Assembly: GCA_951213105.1 (NCBI GenBank)
Contig: OX578149.1
Coordinates: forward strand, 5,312,318 to 5,376,317
Direction of reading: 5' to 3'
DNA from: Amaurobius ferox
Lineage: Eukaryota > Arthropoda > Arachnida > Araneae > Amaurobiidae
DNA length: 64,000 bases
Part shown: piece after piece, positions 43,560 to 53,691 of the stretch
Layout: each line of letters opens with the position of its first letter
How positions within the stretch are numbered: the stretch's first letter is position 1
The notes under the pieces: generated by a model
Told to the model about the DNA's origin: nothing
Database searches by the model: none
Seen by the model: the letters and a program-made list of their open reading frames with translations, nothing else
Program-made: the position numbers and the translations under genes

Positions 43560-45665
43560 ATGTTTTTAACACTTTACAACATAGTTGAAAAGTGTTTATG
43601 GTTTTGTTCATTCTATCTGTCTGTCTGTCCGTCTGTTCTGTCTGTCATTTTTGCGGCACGATAACTGCCGCAAAAATGACTTTATCAAAATGAAATTTTA
43701 GTATATTGTTCAGACGGTCTAGGAACCTATGGAAATATAAATGAATAATATCACCAAATTAGCTTTGGATTGAACCCGGGTTGAAAAAATGAAATACTAC
43801 ATTGAACCCTATGGGACCCAATTTTTCAAACATTTTTAAGCAGATTTAAAATTCACGAATTGCTTCGAAAGTTTTAGGAAATATTCAAAATTGTCCAATA
43901 AAATATATAAAACAAAATTCAGCAAAATATATTCAGTAGTTTTTAAATAAAAATTAAAAAAATAATTATACCTTCTATATGAAGAGATCACGTGAACATT
44001 ATATGAGGAGATCACGTGACCCATTTCAAAATAAAGTGGGGCATCCATCTTGTGTCAAAATCCTGATTTTTAAAGTTCTTTTTAATTCATATTTAGCGTT
44101 GTATCCATCCTAAAATCGCTTTATTACTTTCTTTACATACAATAATGTATAAGGAAAGTATTGTGACGGGGTCGAAAATTCGAATTCGAGTTTTCGACGG
44201 GAGAGCACGTTTCAGGCATCCCTGATCACGAATCAAACATTTTTGAAGTGATGTGTGTGTGTGTGTGTGTCAGTAAGTCTGTGGAGACGATAACTGACGA
44301 ACGAATCGACCAATTCGAACGAAATTTGGTACAAAAATCACAATCCGTAAACACTGGAAGCCTATTGTTTTTATACGGAATCGAATGTTCAGAACCCCCC
44401 TAAATTTTCAAGTGAAATTTTGAAAAAATCGTCAAAAAATCAAAACCTCAAACAACGTTAAGCAAATAGACATTTCTTATGTAATATTTCATTAAAAAAC
44501 GATTGACATAAATTTTAGAACGCTAACATGAACCGTTCTCGAGATATTGCACATTCTTCAAAAAATTATCAAAAAGTCATATAAAATAAAAAAAATATTT
44601 CCTATTGAGAAACATGATCAATTTTCATATAATAATACCATGCGATAAATTGGGTGACATCATTCTCGTGGATCTAGCTCGTTCCATTCATGAAAAAATA
44701 TGCTTTGAGTAATACTTTTGTATTTGAACGCCAATAGTCATTTATCTGCTGTAAAAATAACTTATTTCTTCGTCCATAACGCTTGGCGAGATTTTGGCGA
44801 CGAATTTGGTGGAATGTCGCCAACTTGGCGGCTTTTTTAAATGTTGCTAAATTAACGAAAAACTCGCCAAATGGGTAAAAATGACGCTAAATCAATGAAA
44901 ATGACGACTAATTGAAGAAAATTTAATATCTTGAAAAGAATATAAGTATCTACTATAAGAATAACATTTTTTTTAACTGTAAAAGTAGTAAATTCATTGC
45001 ATTATATAAGGAAAGTCATGTGTTGCCCACATCAGATTTCTTTTACTTAAATTCTGTGGATCTACATACTGAAACAATGCAATTATAATATATTTAAATT
45101 TAAATGATCATCCAACTTTGATTACTTCTGCAACGAAGCCTAATTTTCACTTATGGAAAAATGTAAACACCGAAAGATATAGAATGAGTTGTATAAGAAT
45201 TGCTGCATTTCTTTAACGAAAGATTATTTAGCTCATGGTGTCTGCAATATAGCTGATATGAATGAAATATTCAATGATTTTACACAGAGAAGCAGACGAT
45301 TTTGTCGATGAAGTTTTAAGTATAGAGTTTAATTACTTGTATCTCCATGGTCTTAAGTTTTTAAATAAAATAAAGTATTATATTATTGTGATGAATGAAA
45401 TGAATGGAAAAAAGTTTATGAATGAAATGCTGCTTTTATAGAGAGAGTCAGGCGTGTTATATTTCGATGACGTCATTTGAATAAATTTCATTTGTTTTTG
45501 ATGAAATTTTCAAATATAATAAATTATTGTAGTAGTATGATAATTTTAAAAATATTACCGAGGAATGTATTGCATTTTAGAGAAGTTTAAATAAAATTTC
45601 CTTGACGTTGGAAAGTGTTTCATAATCTGTGCCTTATGCATGATTGATCTTTCTTGTTAATCATA
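43560..45665 (+). mobile_element. Family A repeat interrupted by family B
   Basis: The body starts AACACTTTACAACATAGTTG then AAAAGTGTT at 43570, with CTGTCTGTC, CGATAACTGCCG and TTGAACCCTATGGGACC. It stops near 44136 after CCTAAAATCGCTTTATTACT, resumes near 45085 with TTAAATGATCATCCAACTTT, and ends TTATGCATGATTGATC near 45650. The gap is a complete family B copy, so B inserted after A. Confidence 0.7.
44137..45045 (+). mobile_element. Family B repeat, best-preserved copy
   Basis: It starts with the hairpin TACTTTCTTTACATAC facing AATGTATAAGGAAAGTA. It runs through GTGACGGGGTCGAAAATTCG, GGAGAGCACGTTTCAGGC, a TG repeat, GTCTGTGGAGACGA, ACACTGGAAGCCTATTG and the GGCGA-rich part. It ends AAGGAAAGTCATGTGTTGCC then CACATCAGATT. 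The motif TATAAGGAAAGT occurs in direct orientation at both ends, and ATGTG..CACAT forms a small 3' stem. There is no open frame of note. Confidence 0.75.
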
Positions 45666-46973
45666 GATTGCTTTTAAAACACATTCGAGGTTTTCTTCTT
45701 TAATCATGATCCCCTATGAGGGTTATAATTATCAAATTTTAAATAAAAGTTTAATATCTCACTCAATATTGCAATTGAAATTTTGTATACCAATGTTTCA
45801 GACACAGCTACGTCGAACGGTGTCGAAATTAACAATGATTTCAATTCATAAATGCTATGAATATTATTAATTTAATAATTATTAATTCATTAAATTAATA
45901 ATTATTATTAATTAATATTAATATTATTAATTTAATAATTATTAATTTAATACTAAATAATAGATATTTTAAATATATTTGGAAAATGAAATTTATATAT
46001 ATTTTGTGTTGGATTTTTAATAGAAAAGTATGCAAAAAAAGAACTTTCTTGGAAAATGGGTGTATCGCCAAAACTAGAAAACCCATTTAACATTAGGATC
46101 AGCCAATTTTAAGCACTTGCAAATAGATGAAAAATTCTTTAAAATCGGTAAACTCTTTTTAATACGCTTCAAATTCTCTATAGAATCTGAACATGTCATG
46201 ATCAATGGGTATTGCTTTTGAAGATTTTAGAGACACATTAACTAAGAAAACGGACTGTTAAGCAAATTTCAAATATTGATATTTGTAGACGCCATTAATC
46301 CCTATCGAACGATATCCAACAAAACGATGGATTTCGTTTTGTTGGACACGACGATATCCCTTCGACAAAGTCTACTTCACAGAACAAATAAAGTTATAAA
46401 CCTGATTATGACACGTATAACTACGTGTTTTATGTAAATATGCCAATAAAACCAGGTGCTGTGTACATTATGGATCCTTTTCAACTTAACGATAATAGAT
46501 ACACATATAGGATAAATGTTGTCATGTTTATAAACCTCCGCGCCAAAGAACCCCTTCGAAATGGGTGTTAAAACATCATTCGTTGTTGAGGGTTATTAGG
46601 TTTCGAACGCAGAGTCAATCTCAATGAACCTTTTCCGTTTCGATAACATCTCAAAAGTATCTTGGGATTTGAGTTGATTATTATTATGATTCCGAAAGGC
46701 TATAAAATGCGCGACATGAAGGTCCTCCTTCGGCGAAATAACTTTCAATTTTATAGCGAGTCTCGAAGAAAATGAATGAAATTTTTTGCTTTTCTACATT
46801 AAAAAAATAAGTTATAAAAATGCACATTTCCTCTACTTAATTATATCAATTTTTACTGCGCGGTAAAATTATAATTAAGCATTAGCTCCAATATTTTTAT
46901 TATGATTTATTACCCGATTATAACAAAACTGCCTTATAATAAAAATGCGTACTCGCCTATACATAAATCCCTA
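45666..46973. other. AT-rich DNA with an A/T-only block
   Basis: 45855-45962 is almost only A and T and is built of overlapping ATTAATTTAATAATTATTAA-like palindromes, which would form cruciforms readily. The minus-strand open frame over it is compositional. The rest (46100-46970) shows no recognisable feature. Confidence 0.5.
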
Positions 46974-46975
46974 TA

Positions 46976-47529
46976 CAGAGTGATTAAAAAAAGATGGGCC
47001 AAACTTTGAAAGGAGGTGGTACACACCGAAGTAAGCATTTTTCGACATAGTTCACAGGGTTGGAAATGATACGCAAAGGCGCCAGTGGGCGCTTTCTGGT
47101 GAAACCGATGATGTGAGGCGAAAACACAAGAATGAGTTAGAAGTTATAAAATGACATTTAATAGACAATAATGGCTCAAAAGAGAGACCGCCCATCTGAA
47201 TGCACGTCTCACAACAGCGATGGAGGGATTGGCAAATTCTCTCGAATAAACCAGACACTTCGGCAGCAGCGGTCGAAATTCTAGCGACGAGTTTCTCTTC
47301 AGATTCAAGAGGAGTGTCATAAATGAGAAATTGGCATAGATGTTGTTCTTCTTCAATCACAAATAACAACCAGAATGAGGCTTTTAAGTTTGCGGAGCAG
47401 CCGCTTCCCAACGAATAAGCGTCCTGTAACTCCTTTACGTTTCATTTCCGACCCGGAAAAATAGGACGAAAAATGCTTGGTTGGGTGTGTCACCTCATAA
47501 AGTTTGGCCCATTTTTTTTAATCACCTCG
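46976..47529 (-). mobile_element. Mariner/IS630-type deletion derivative
   Basis: The ends are inverted repeats of about 65-70 bp: CAGAGTGATTAAAAAAAGAT then GGGCCAAACTTT at the left, and the complement of CGAGGTGATTAAAAAAAATG then GGCCAAACTTT at the right, with CATTTTTCG at the inner edge of both. TA flanks both sides (46974-46975, 47530-47531). The 554-bp length leaves room for only the tail of a transposase gene. Confidence 0.82.
47130..47411 (-). pseudogene. C-terminal remnant of a mariner-type transposase
   Basis: The end of the 119-codon open frame reads LVARISTAAAEVSGLFERICQ-like residues, then LHRCCETCIQMGGLSFEPLL. This is the pattern after the DDE domain in many arthropod mariner-type transposases (L..RI..A...V.P..L.RV......R...C....G.HFE). 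All catalytic residues are outside the remaining piece. It lies in the minus direction inside the TIR-bounded element at 46976-47529, consistent with internal deletion of the 5' half of the gene. Confidence 0.6.
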
Positions 47530-47531
47530 TA

Positions 47532-49009
47532 TAACAAAAATACATGACGACAAAAACAGCGCTGTCTTCTGACGGAAAACATATAAACTATCCCATTGCA
47601 TTCACACTATAAAAAATCTGTCTAATTTACTGTGAGAAAAACGAGCAGCTTGAATTTAAAGCCTACCCACTGCAAAATTTACAGGATCAAAACCTTTTTG
47701 TAGCAACTGAAAATATCAAAGTTTGCCACATATTTTATTGTCTCTACATTAAAAAAAACCACCCTGCTATTTTTACACTGTATTACGAACAGACGACAAA
47801 ACGGACATGTCTGAAATTTTACATATAGACTAAAGACGGGGAGAAGTAGCGAACGGGGAGCAGGGCGAAAAAGTTCGTGAAGCTATTTCCGAGAGTTTAT
47901 AAGTGTTAACGAACAAAAGACGGAGCCCCATAACAGACGAGTTATGCCTGCATAGCTGTTGGGTGGAAAGATCTTCTGCAGTTAGTTAGTGGCAGCCTAT
48001 AGATGGTGTAGATCCCTAGTTAGTTAAATAAATAAAATATTTACTAGAGTACATCAGTTAATGGTTTAAAGTGCCGAAGATAAAACTCCAATCCGTAACC
48101 CCAAGCATATAAATATCTATATATAAATTATACTACAATTTAAATATTTTACAGCTATCCATTTTCTATGGAAAACGGCTAGCTTTATACTTTAAAAGAG
48201 TCACATTTATAATGGACAGCATTTATTTTGATATTGCGTATGTGTTCTTACGGAAAAAAATTATGCCTGTAAAAGCACATACTTAACTTTATATACTTTA
48301 CTTTGGATTATATGAATTAGTTATATTTATAGACAAATATGTATATTTATTGTTATTGAGAGTGCAGATTTCTGCAAACATTTGATTACGTGGTCCATGA
48401 CATAAGTTCTGATCACATATGTTGATATTTTTTAGATATATGTTGTTGTTAAAAGTATTAGAATACTGCAAAAATGAAAGTGGCAGTGTATTTATTACAT
48501 TACTGCAGATTACTGCAGATGATGTTACGATTAGCTCTTAATGTACAAAACTTATAAACAACCTATGCGCAACTGAAAAAACCTGCATTACAAATACAAT
48601 TTGGAAGCTCATATTTGAGGAAAAGGACCCTGATTAGTTAGAATAGTTAGAAACCAGATATAATATTTAGATGGAGTACAAAAGTTAATATTAATTAGAA
48701 GTAATAAGGAGTAAGTGAACCTTCCATATTTTTGCATGCTGCCATTTATTTTGGATTCTTTTCCGAGATGATATTTTAAGTGGAATCTAGAGTTATGAAT
48801 CATTTTATTCGCTTGTATATTAATATTATTTGCTACGCAGAAAACCAGAGAATTAGCTGATTTGTTATCTATTTCGCCTACATAGGCCTTATCCAATTGA
48901 TTCTTATATTTTCATTATGTATTAATAAAATAGTTTTTCTTGTATATTAGTTTAGTAATATTTTTATTAATGATTGTTAAAACGCTAGTGATACTATCAG
49001 AATAAAAAA
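47532..49009. other. No gene recognised
   Basis: 47800-48090 is GC-balanced with an AATAAATAAAAT run and could be an old LTR, but no partner was found. TACTGCAGAT is doubled near 48502. The minus-strand open frame 48896-48609 (95 codons) has no known motif. Confidence 0.3.
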
Positions 49010-49988
49010 TTTGATATGGGCTGCATATGACTTTCCTTATAATGCAATGAATTTACTACTTTTACAGTAAAAAAAATTAGGTTATTCTTATAGTAGATGC
49101 TTATATTCTTTCCATGATATTGAATTTTCGTCAATGAATCGTCATTTTCATTGATTTAGAGTCATTTTTATCCATTGGGCGAGATTTTCGTTATTAGCAA
49201 CATTTAAAAAAAGTCGCCAATTTTGCGACATTCCACTAAATTCGTCGCCAAAATCTCGTCAAGCGTTATGGATGGAGAAATAAGTTATTCTTATAGCAGA
49301 TTGTCATTCAAATACAAAAGTATTACTCAAAGTATCTTTTCTCGTGAATAAAACGAGCTAGATCTAAGAGAATGATGTCACTCAATTTATCGCATGATAT
49401 TACATATGAAAAGTTAACATGTTTCACAAGAGTTAATATTTTTTTTTAATTTATGGGATTTTTTTTTATAAATTTATTTAAAAAATGTGCAATATCTCGA
49501 AAAGGGTTCATGCTAGAGTTCTAAAGTTTATGTCAATCGTTTTCTAAGGAAAAATGACATAAGAAATGCCTATTTGCGTAACTTTAATAAAGATTTTGAT
49601 TGTTTGATGATTTTTTCAAAATATCACTCAAAAATTTAGAGGGTTCTGAACTTTCGATTATGTTTAAAACCATAGGCTTCCAGTATTCACGAATTGTAAT
49701 TTTTGTACCAAATTTCATTCGAATCGCTCCATGCTTTCGTGAGATATCGTCTCCACAGACTCACTGACACACACTTTCACACACACACACACTTTCACAT
49801 ACACACACTTTCACACACAAACACGCACACGCTCACACACACAGAGACATCACCTCAAAAATGTTCGATTCGTGATCAGGGAGGCTTGAAACGGGCTCCC
49901 CCGTCGGAAATTCGAACTCGGATTTTCGACCTCGTCACAATACCTTCCTTATACATTATACTATGTGTATAAGAAAAGTAATAATAGA
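49010..49988 (-). mobile_element. Family B repeat, minus-strand copy
   Basis: On the minus strand it starts ATAATGTATAAGGAAGGTAT, then GTGACGAGGTCGAAAATCCG, CGAATCGAACATTTTTGAGG, an interrupted TG repeat, GTCTGTGGAGACGA and TACTGGAAGCCTATGG. It ends near 49015 with TATAAGGAAAGTCATATG. The order is the same as 44137-45045. Confidence 0.7.
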
Positions 49989-50286
49989 TCCGAAATTATT
50001 TTTTAACATACTTCATTACTTAATAAATTGCAAATAATTCTGCTTGAAATATACTATTGATTTTTGTTTTCTTGGCCATGAAAGAATTAAGTTGTTATAT
50101 TCGAAAATGCAAAAGGCAGAGGCTACATTTGGTGTTTCAGAACTCTGTCTGTATAAGATTTTACATTTGCTTTCAATTTAATTGAAGGGTAAAAGGATCC
50201 TATTTTAAATTTTTGTTCATATTTTAGAGGTGAAATAACATTATTTTCTAACTTTGAGAACCTTTTGTATGGGGTCTGTTTCTTTC
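49989..50286. other. AT-rich spacer
   Basis: Nothing recognised. Confidence 0.3.
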
Positions 50287-51240
50287 AACACTTTCTAACA
50301 TAGTTTAAAAGTGTTTATAACTTTGGTCATTCTGTCTGTCCGTTCGCACGATAACTGTCGTAAAAATGACTTTACCAAAATGAAATTTTAGTATGTTGTT
50401 GAAAAGGTATTTGGGACATATGGGAATGTAAATGAATAATATCACCCAATTAATTTTGGATTGAGCCCGGGTTCAACAAAATGAAATACATTGAACCCTA
50501 TGGGACCTCATTTTTCAAACACTTTTTAAGCGAAGTTAAAATTCACAAATGGCTTCGAAAATTTTAGGAAATATTCAAATTATCCCATAAAATATATAAA
50601 AGAAATTCAGTAAAATATGTTTGCTAGTTTTTAAAATAAAATTTAAAATAAGTTGGTTAGTGTCATTGCGTTGGCGCAGAATAGAGATGCACTAGAAATA
50701 CGCAAAAACAAAACGGTTTTGGGACGGATGCAATACTTAAGATACATTTAAGGGAACTTTAAAAATCACTATTTTTACATTGGGAAAAAAAGATGGATGT
50801 TCTATTTTACTTTGAAGTGGGTTACGTGATATCTTCATATAGTATGGGTGTCATTATTATATTAATTTTTCTTTAAAAAATTACCGAACCTATTTTGCTC
50901 AAATTGGTTTTATATATTTTATGAAATAATTTGAATATTTCCTAAAATTTTCGAAGCAACTTGTAAATTTGAACTTCGCTTAAAAAATGTTTGAAAAATG
51001 AGGTCTCATAGGATTGAATGTATTTCACCTTTTCAATCCGAGTTCAATCCAAAACGAATTTATTGATATTATTAATTTACATTCCCATAGGTCCCACAGA
51101 CCGTCTCAACAACATACTAAAATTTCATTTTGATAAAGTCATATTTATCGCAATTATCGTGCGAACGGACAAACAGACAGACAGACAGACAGAATGAACG
51201 AAGCCATAAACACTTTTCAGCTATGTTGGAAAGTGTTAAA
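50287..51240. mobile_element. Two family A 5' ends in inverted, tail-to-tail orientation
   Basis: 50287-50665 is the plus-strand family A 5' half (AACACTTTCTAACATAG, TTGAACCCTATGGGACC). 50680-51240 is a longer minus-strand copy ending with the complement of AACACTTTCCAACATAGC. Together they make a roughly 950-bp palindrome-like structure with outer termini in inverted orientation. Confidence 0.65.
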
Positions 51241-52469
51241 AATGGATTCGGTACAGAAACGTGAATCCATTAAAAGTACATCCTGTGCGATTCTACGCAT
51301 AGAAACATTCCTAAATGAACCATGAAAGAAAAAACATGCGGTATTTTTTCTCATAATGCGACGAATCCATTAAAAAGCAACAAACTGTTTCATTTTCATT
51401 TTGCCGAGTTCATGACGCGTATGTCCCGCTCGAATCATTCATGTTTAAAGGACGCGGCCAGTCTCCGATGCGTCCCAGAATCTCGTGTAATGTCTCGTTC
51501 GTAGCCAATAAATTATAATCTATAAATAATAATTTCCATCTTTGTGACACTCCCCTAACTCGAAAACGGTTAATAAACCCTTCGTCTATAACAGGGATGC
51601 TCCATCCCCTTAGTTAGATAAATCCATTTTCAATTTAGAAATTAATTTTTTTTTTCAGTAGAGATTGTTTGAAATAAAAAATTAATGTTTCGCCAAAACT
51701 ATAGCGCAGTAAAAAAGTAAAATTCAGTAAACTAGTAAACTATAGTTTAATATCCACTTTTCATGAGTGTTGAAATTATCAAAAGAAAAATCGACGATGG
51801 CTCCAATCCGATGGAACCGAAATGGTTTTGCGTGAATGACATGTTATAAAATAAAACTGAAAGTTAGAAACATGAAAATTCCACTCGCTCAAAGAGCTAC
51901 TTTTAAAAATCATTTTTCGAAAAAAAAAAGTTCAAAATATTAAAATATTCGAATTATTTCAATATAATCATAATATGAACAAAAGAAGGAAATTTATTTC
52001 CGTTTCTATCTACTAGATTCGGGGTACAAGCTTCCAAAGTATTTACATTTTTTTCCGTTTGAGAAACCCCAACCCTCGATGCCATTCACATCAAAATCTT
52101 ATTTTAGTGAGTATATCGCTTAACTTGGGTTGATTGGGAGCGCGTTCACAAAATAAGCATTTTGATTTACTATCCAAATCATTTATATGTATTTTCTATT
52201 CAGATCATCTATTTATGTACAAAAGGATAAGCCCATTATAAGACGGGATAAATTCGGGATGCAAAAGATTATCTCAGATCAGCTATTCATAAAGTTACAA
52301 AAGATTCCTTCCCGTCCACTCCGCATTCAAGCCATAAACCATTCAAAATTATGATTTCTTATAATATGAATCCCTACCAAATACACATACTATACCATCC
52401 GTTAACATAACGCAATTAATCTTCATTCCTTTAGACCCACTAACAACGAATTTATACCTCACTTTTTAT
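51241..52469. other. AT-rich DNA, nothing recognised
   Basis: An open frame at 51322-51504 lacks motifs. No repeat phrase from the rest of the window was seen. Confidence 0.3.
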
Positions 52470-52738
52470 TGATACTTTACAGCATAGTTGAAAGGTGTTT
52501 GTGATTTTGTTCATTCTGTCTATTCGTTGGCACGATAACTGCCGTAAAAATGACTTTATCAAAATGAAATTTTTGTATGTTGTTCAGTCGGTCTATGGGA
52601 CATATGGGAATATAAATGAATAATCCCGGGTTGATAAAATGAAATACATTGAACCCTATGTATATATACATATATACATATATATATATATATGTATACA
52701 TATATATATACATATATATATACATATATATATATATA
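52470..52738 (+). mobile_element. Family A 5' fragment ending in a TA microsatellite
   Basis: TACTTTACAGCATAGTTG, AAAGGTGTT, CGATAACTGCCG and TTGAACCCTATG are family A. The family stops abruptly at 52659, where a TA/TATG microsatellite begins. That microsatellite is the landing site of the next transposon. Confidence 0.7.
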
Positions 52739-52975
52739 AAGTCTGTTACAAAAGTATAAGCCCACGAGACTTTTTGTTATTTAGGTAATTAATGAAATAT
52801 TTTTTTATTCAAAATCTAAACTACTCCATGTCAGTACAAGTTTTAAATAAAACTTAGCAACTTACTTGTACGAAATTCATTTAGAAAAAATATAACAGCA
52901 ATATAACAAAAAGTGGCACAAATACCTGTAACAAAATTATAAGACCACATGTGGAAAAAGAAAGTTTTAGCAAAT

Positions 52976-53691
52976 TTAGTAAGTTGTTGCTCCACCATTT
53001 TTCTGAATAACTTGAAACACGCGATTTGACATAGGTTTAATTAAATTAAGAATAGATTCCAGAATATTGTCTCATTTCTCCATAATGGCGACTTCCAATT
53101 CATATGCCGAATGATATTGCTTGTTGTTTTCCTATACTTGGCGAGACAAATAACCCCACAGGTTTTCTATGGGAGGTTAGATCAGGGCTAAGGCTCGGCC
53201 AAGATATAACATCAATCTTTTCTCGTTTGAACCATGATTTTGTTGATTTAGATACATGACTGGGAGCATTATCTTGTTGTAGCTTTCATTTCGACCCTCC
53301 TAAAAGTGGCCCGAAGGGTATCAGACTTCCGTATAACACCCGTTGTTATACTGAAGTACAAGTTCATTTTGCCATCAACTCTTTGCAGATCACATTCTCC
53401 TGCATATGAGAAAGCGCACCACACCATAACGGAACCACCTCCCATCTGCCTACTGTAGAACTCGCCAGATTCTTGCCTTAAGTCATGCCAGTAGTAGTTA
53501 TTACCGTCCGGATCGTCTAAATTATTTTTTTTTCGTCCATAAATATTATATTTTTCCGTGTAGAGTTCCAGGACATGACTTTTTTCCCTACTTCAGACGT
53601 GCTTCTTTATGATGTTTAAGAAGTTGTGGTTTACTTCTTAGTTTCCGAAGTTTAACATCAACATTGGACTTCAAACTTCGTCACACAGTTA
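52976..53691 (-). pseudogene. Tc1-like transposase, C-terminal half, copy 1
   Basis: Reading leftward on the minus strand, it has SKPQLLKHHKEARL, IIFMDEKKNNLDDPDG with the first catalytic Asp, and GGGSVMVWCAFSYAGECDLQ. QQDNAPSHVS follows with the second Asp and, after frameshifts, PPIENLWGYLSRQV with the catalytic Glu. It ends IQKNGGATTY and a stop at 52978-52976. At least two frameshifts and several stops lie between 53200 and 53300 and near 53570. The N-terminal half is on the other side of the LINE at 56387-56666. Confidence 0.82.

Noticed and set aside
47800..48090. Solo LTR
   Set aside because: The composition and an AATAAATAAAAT run are suggestive, but no matching partner, ends or target duplication could be found.
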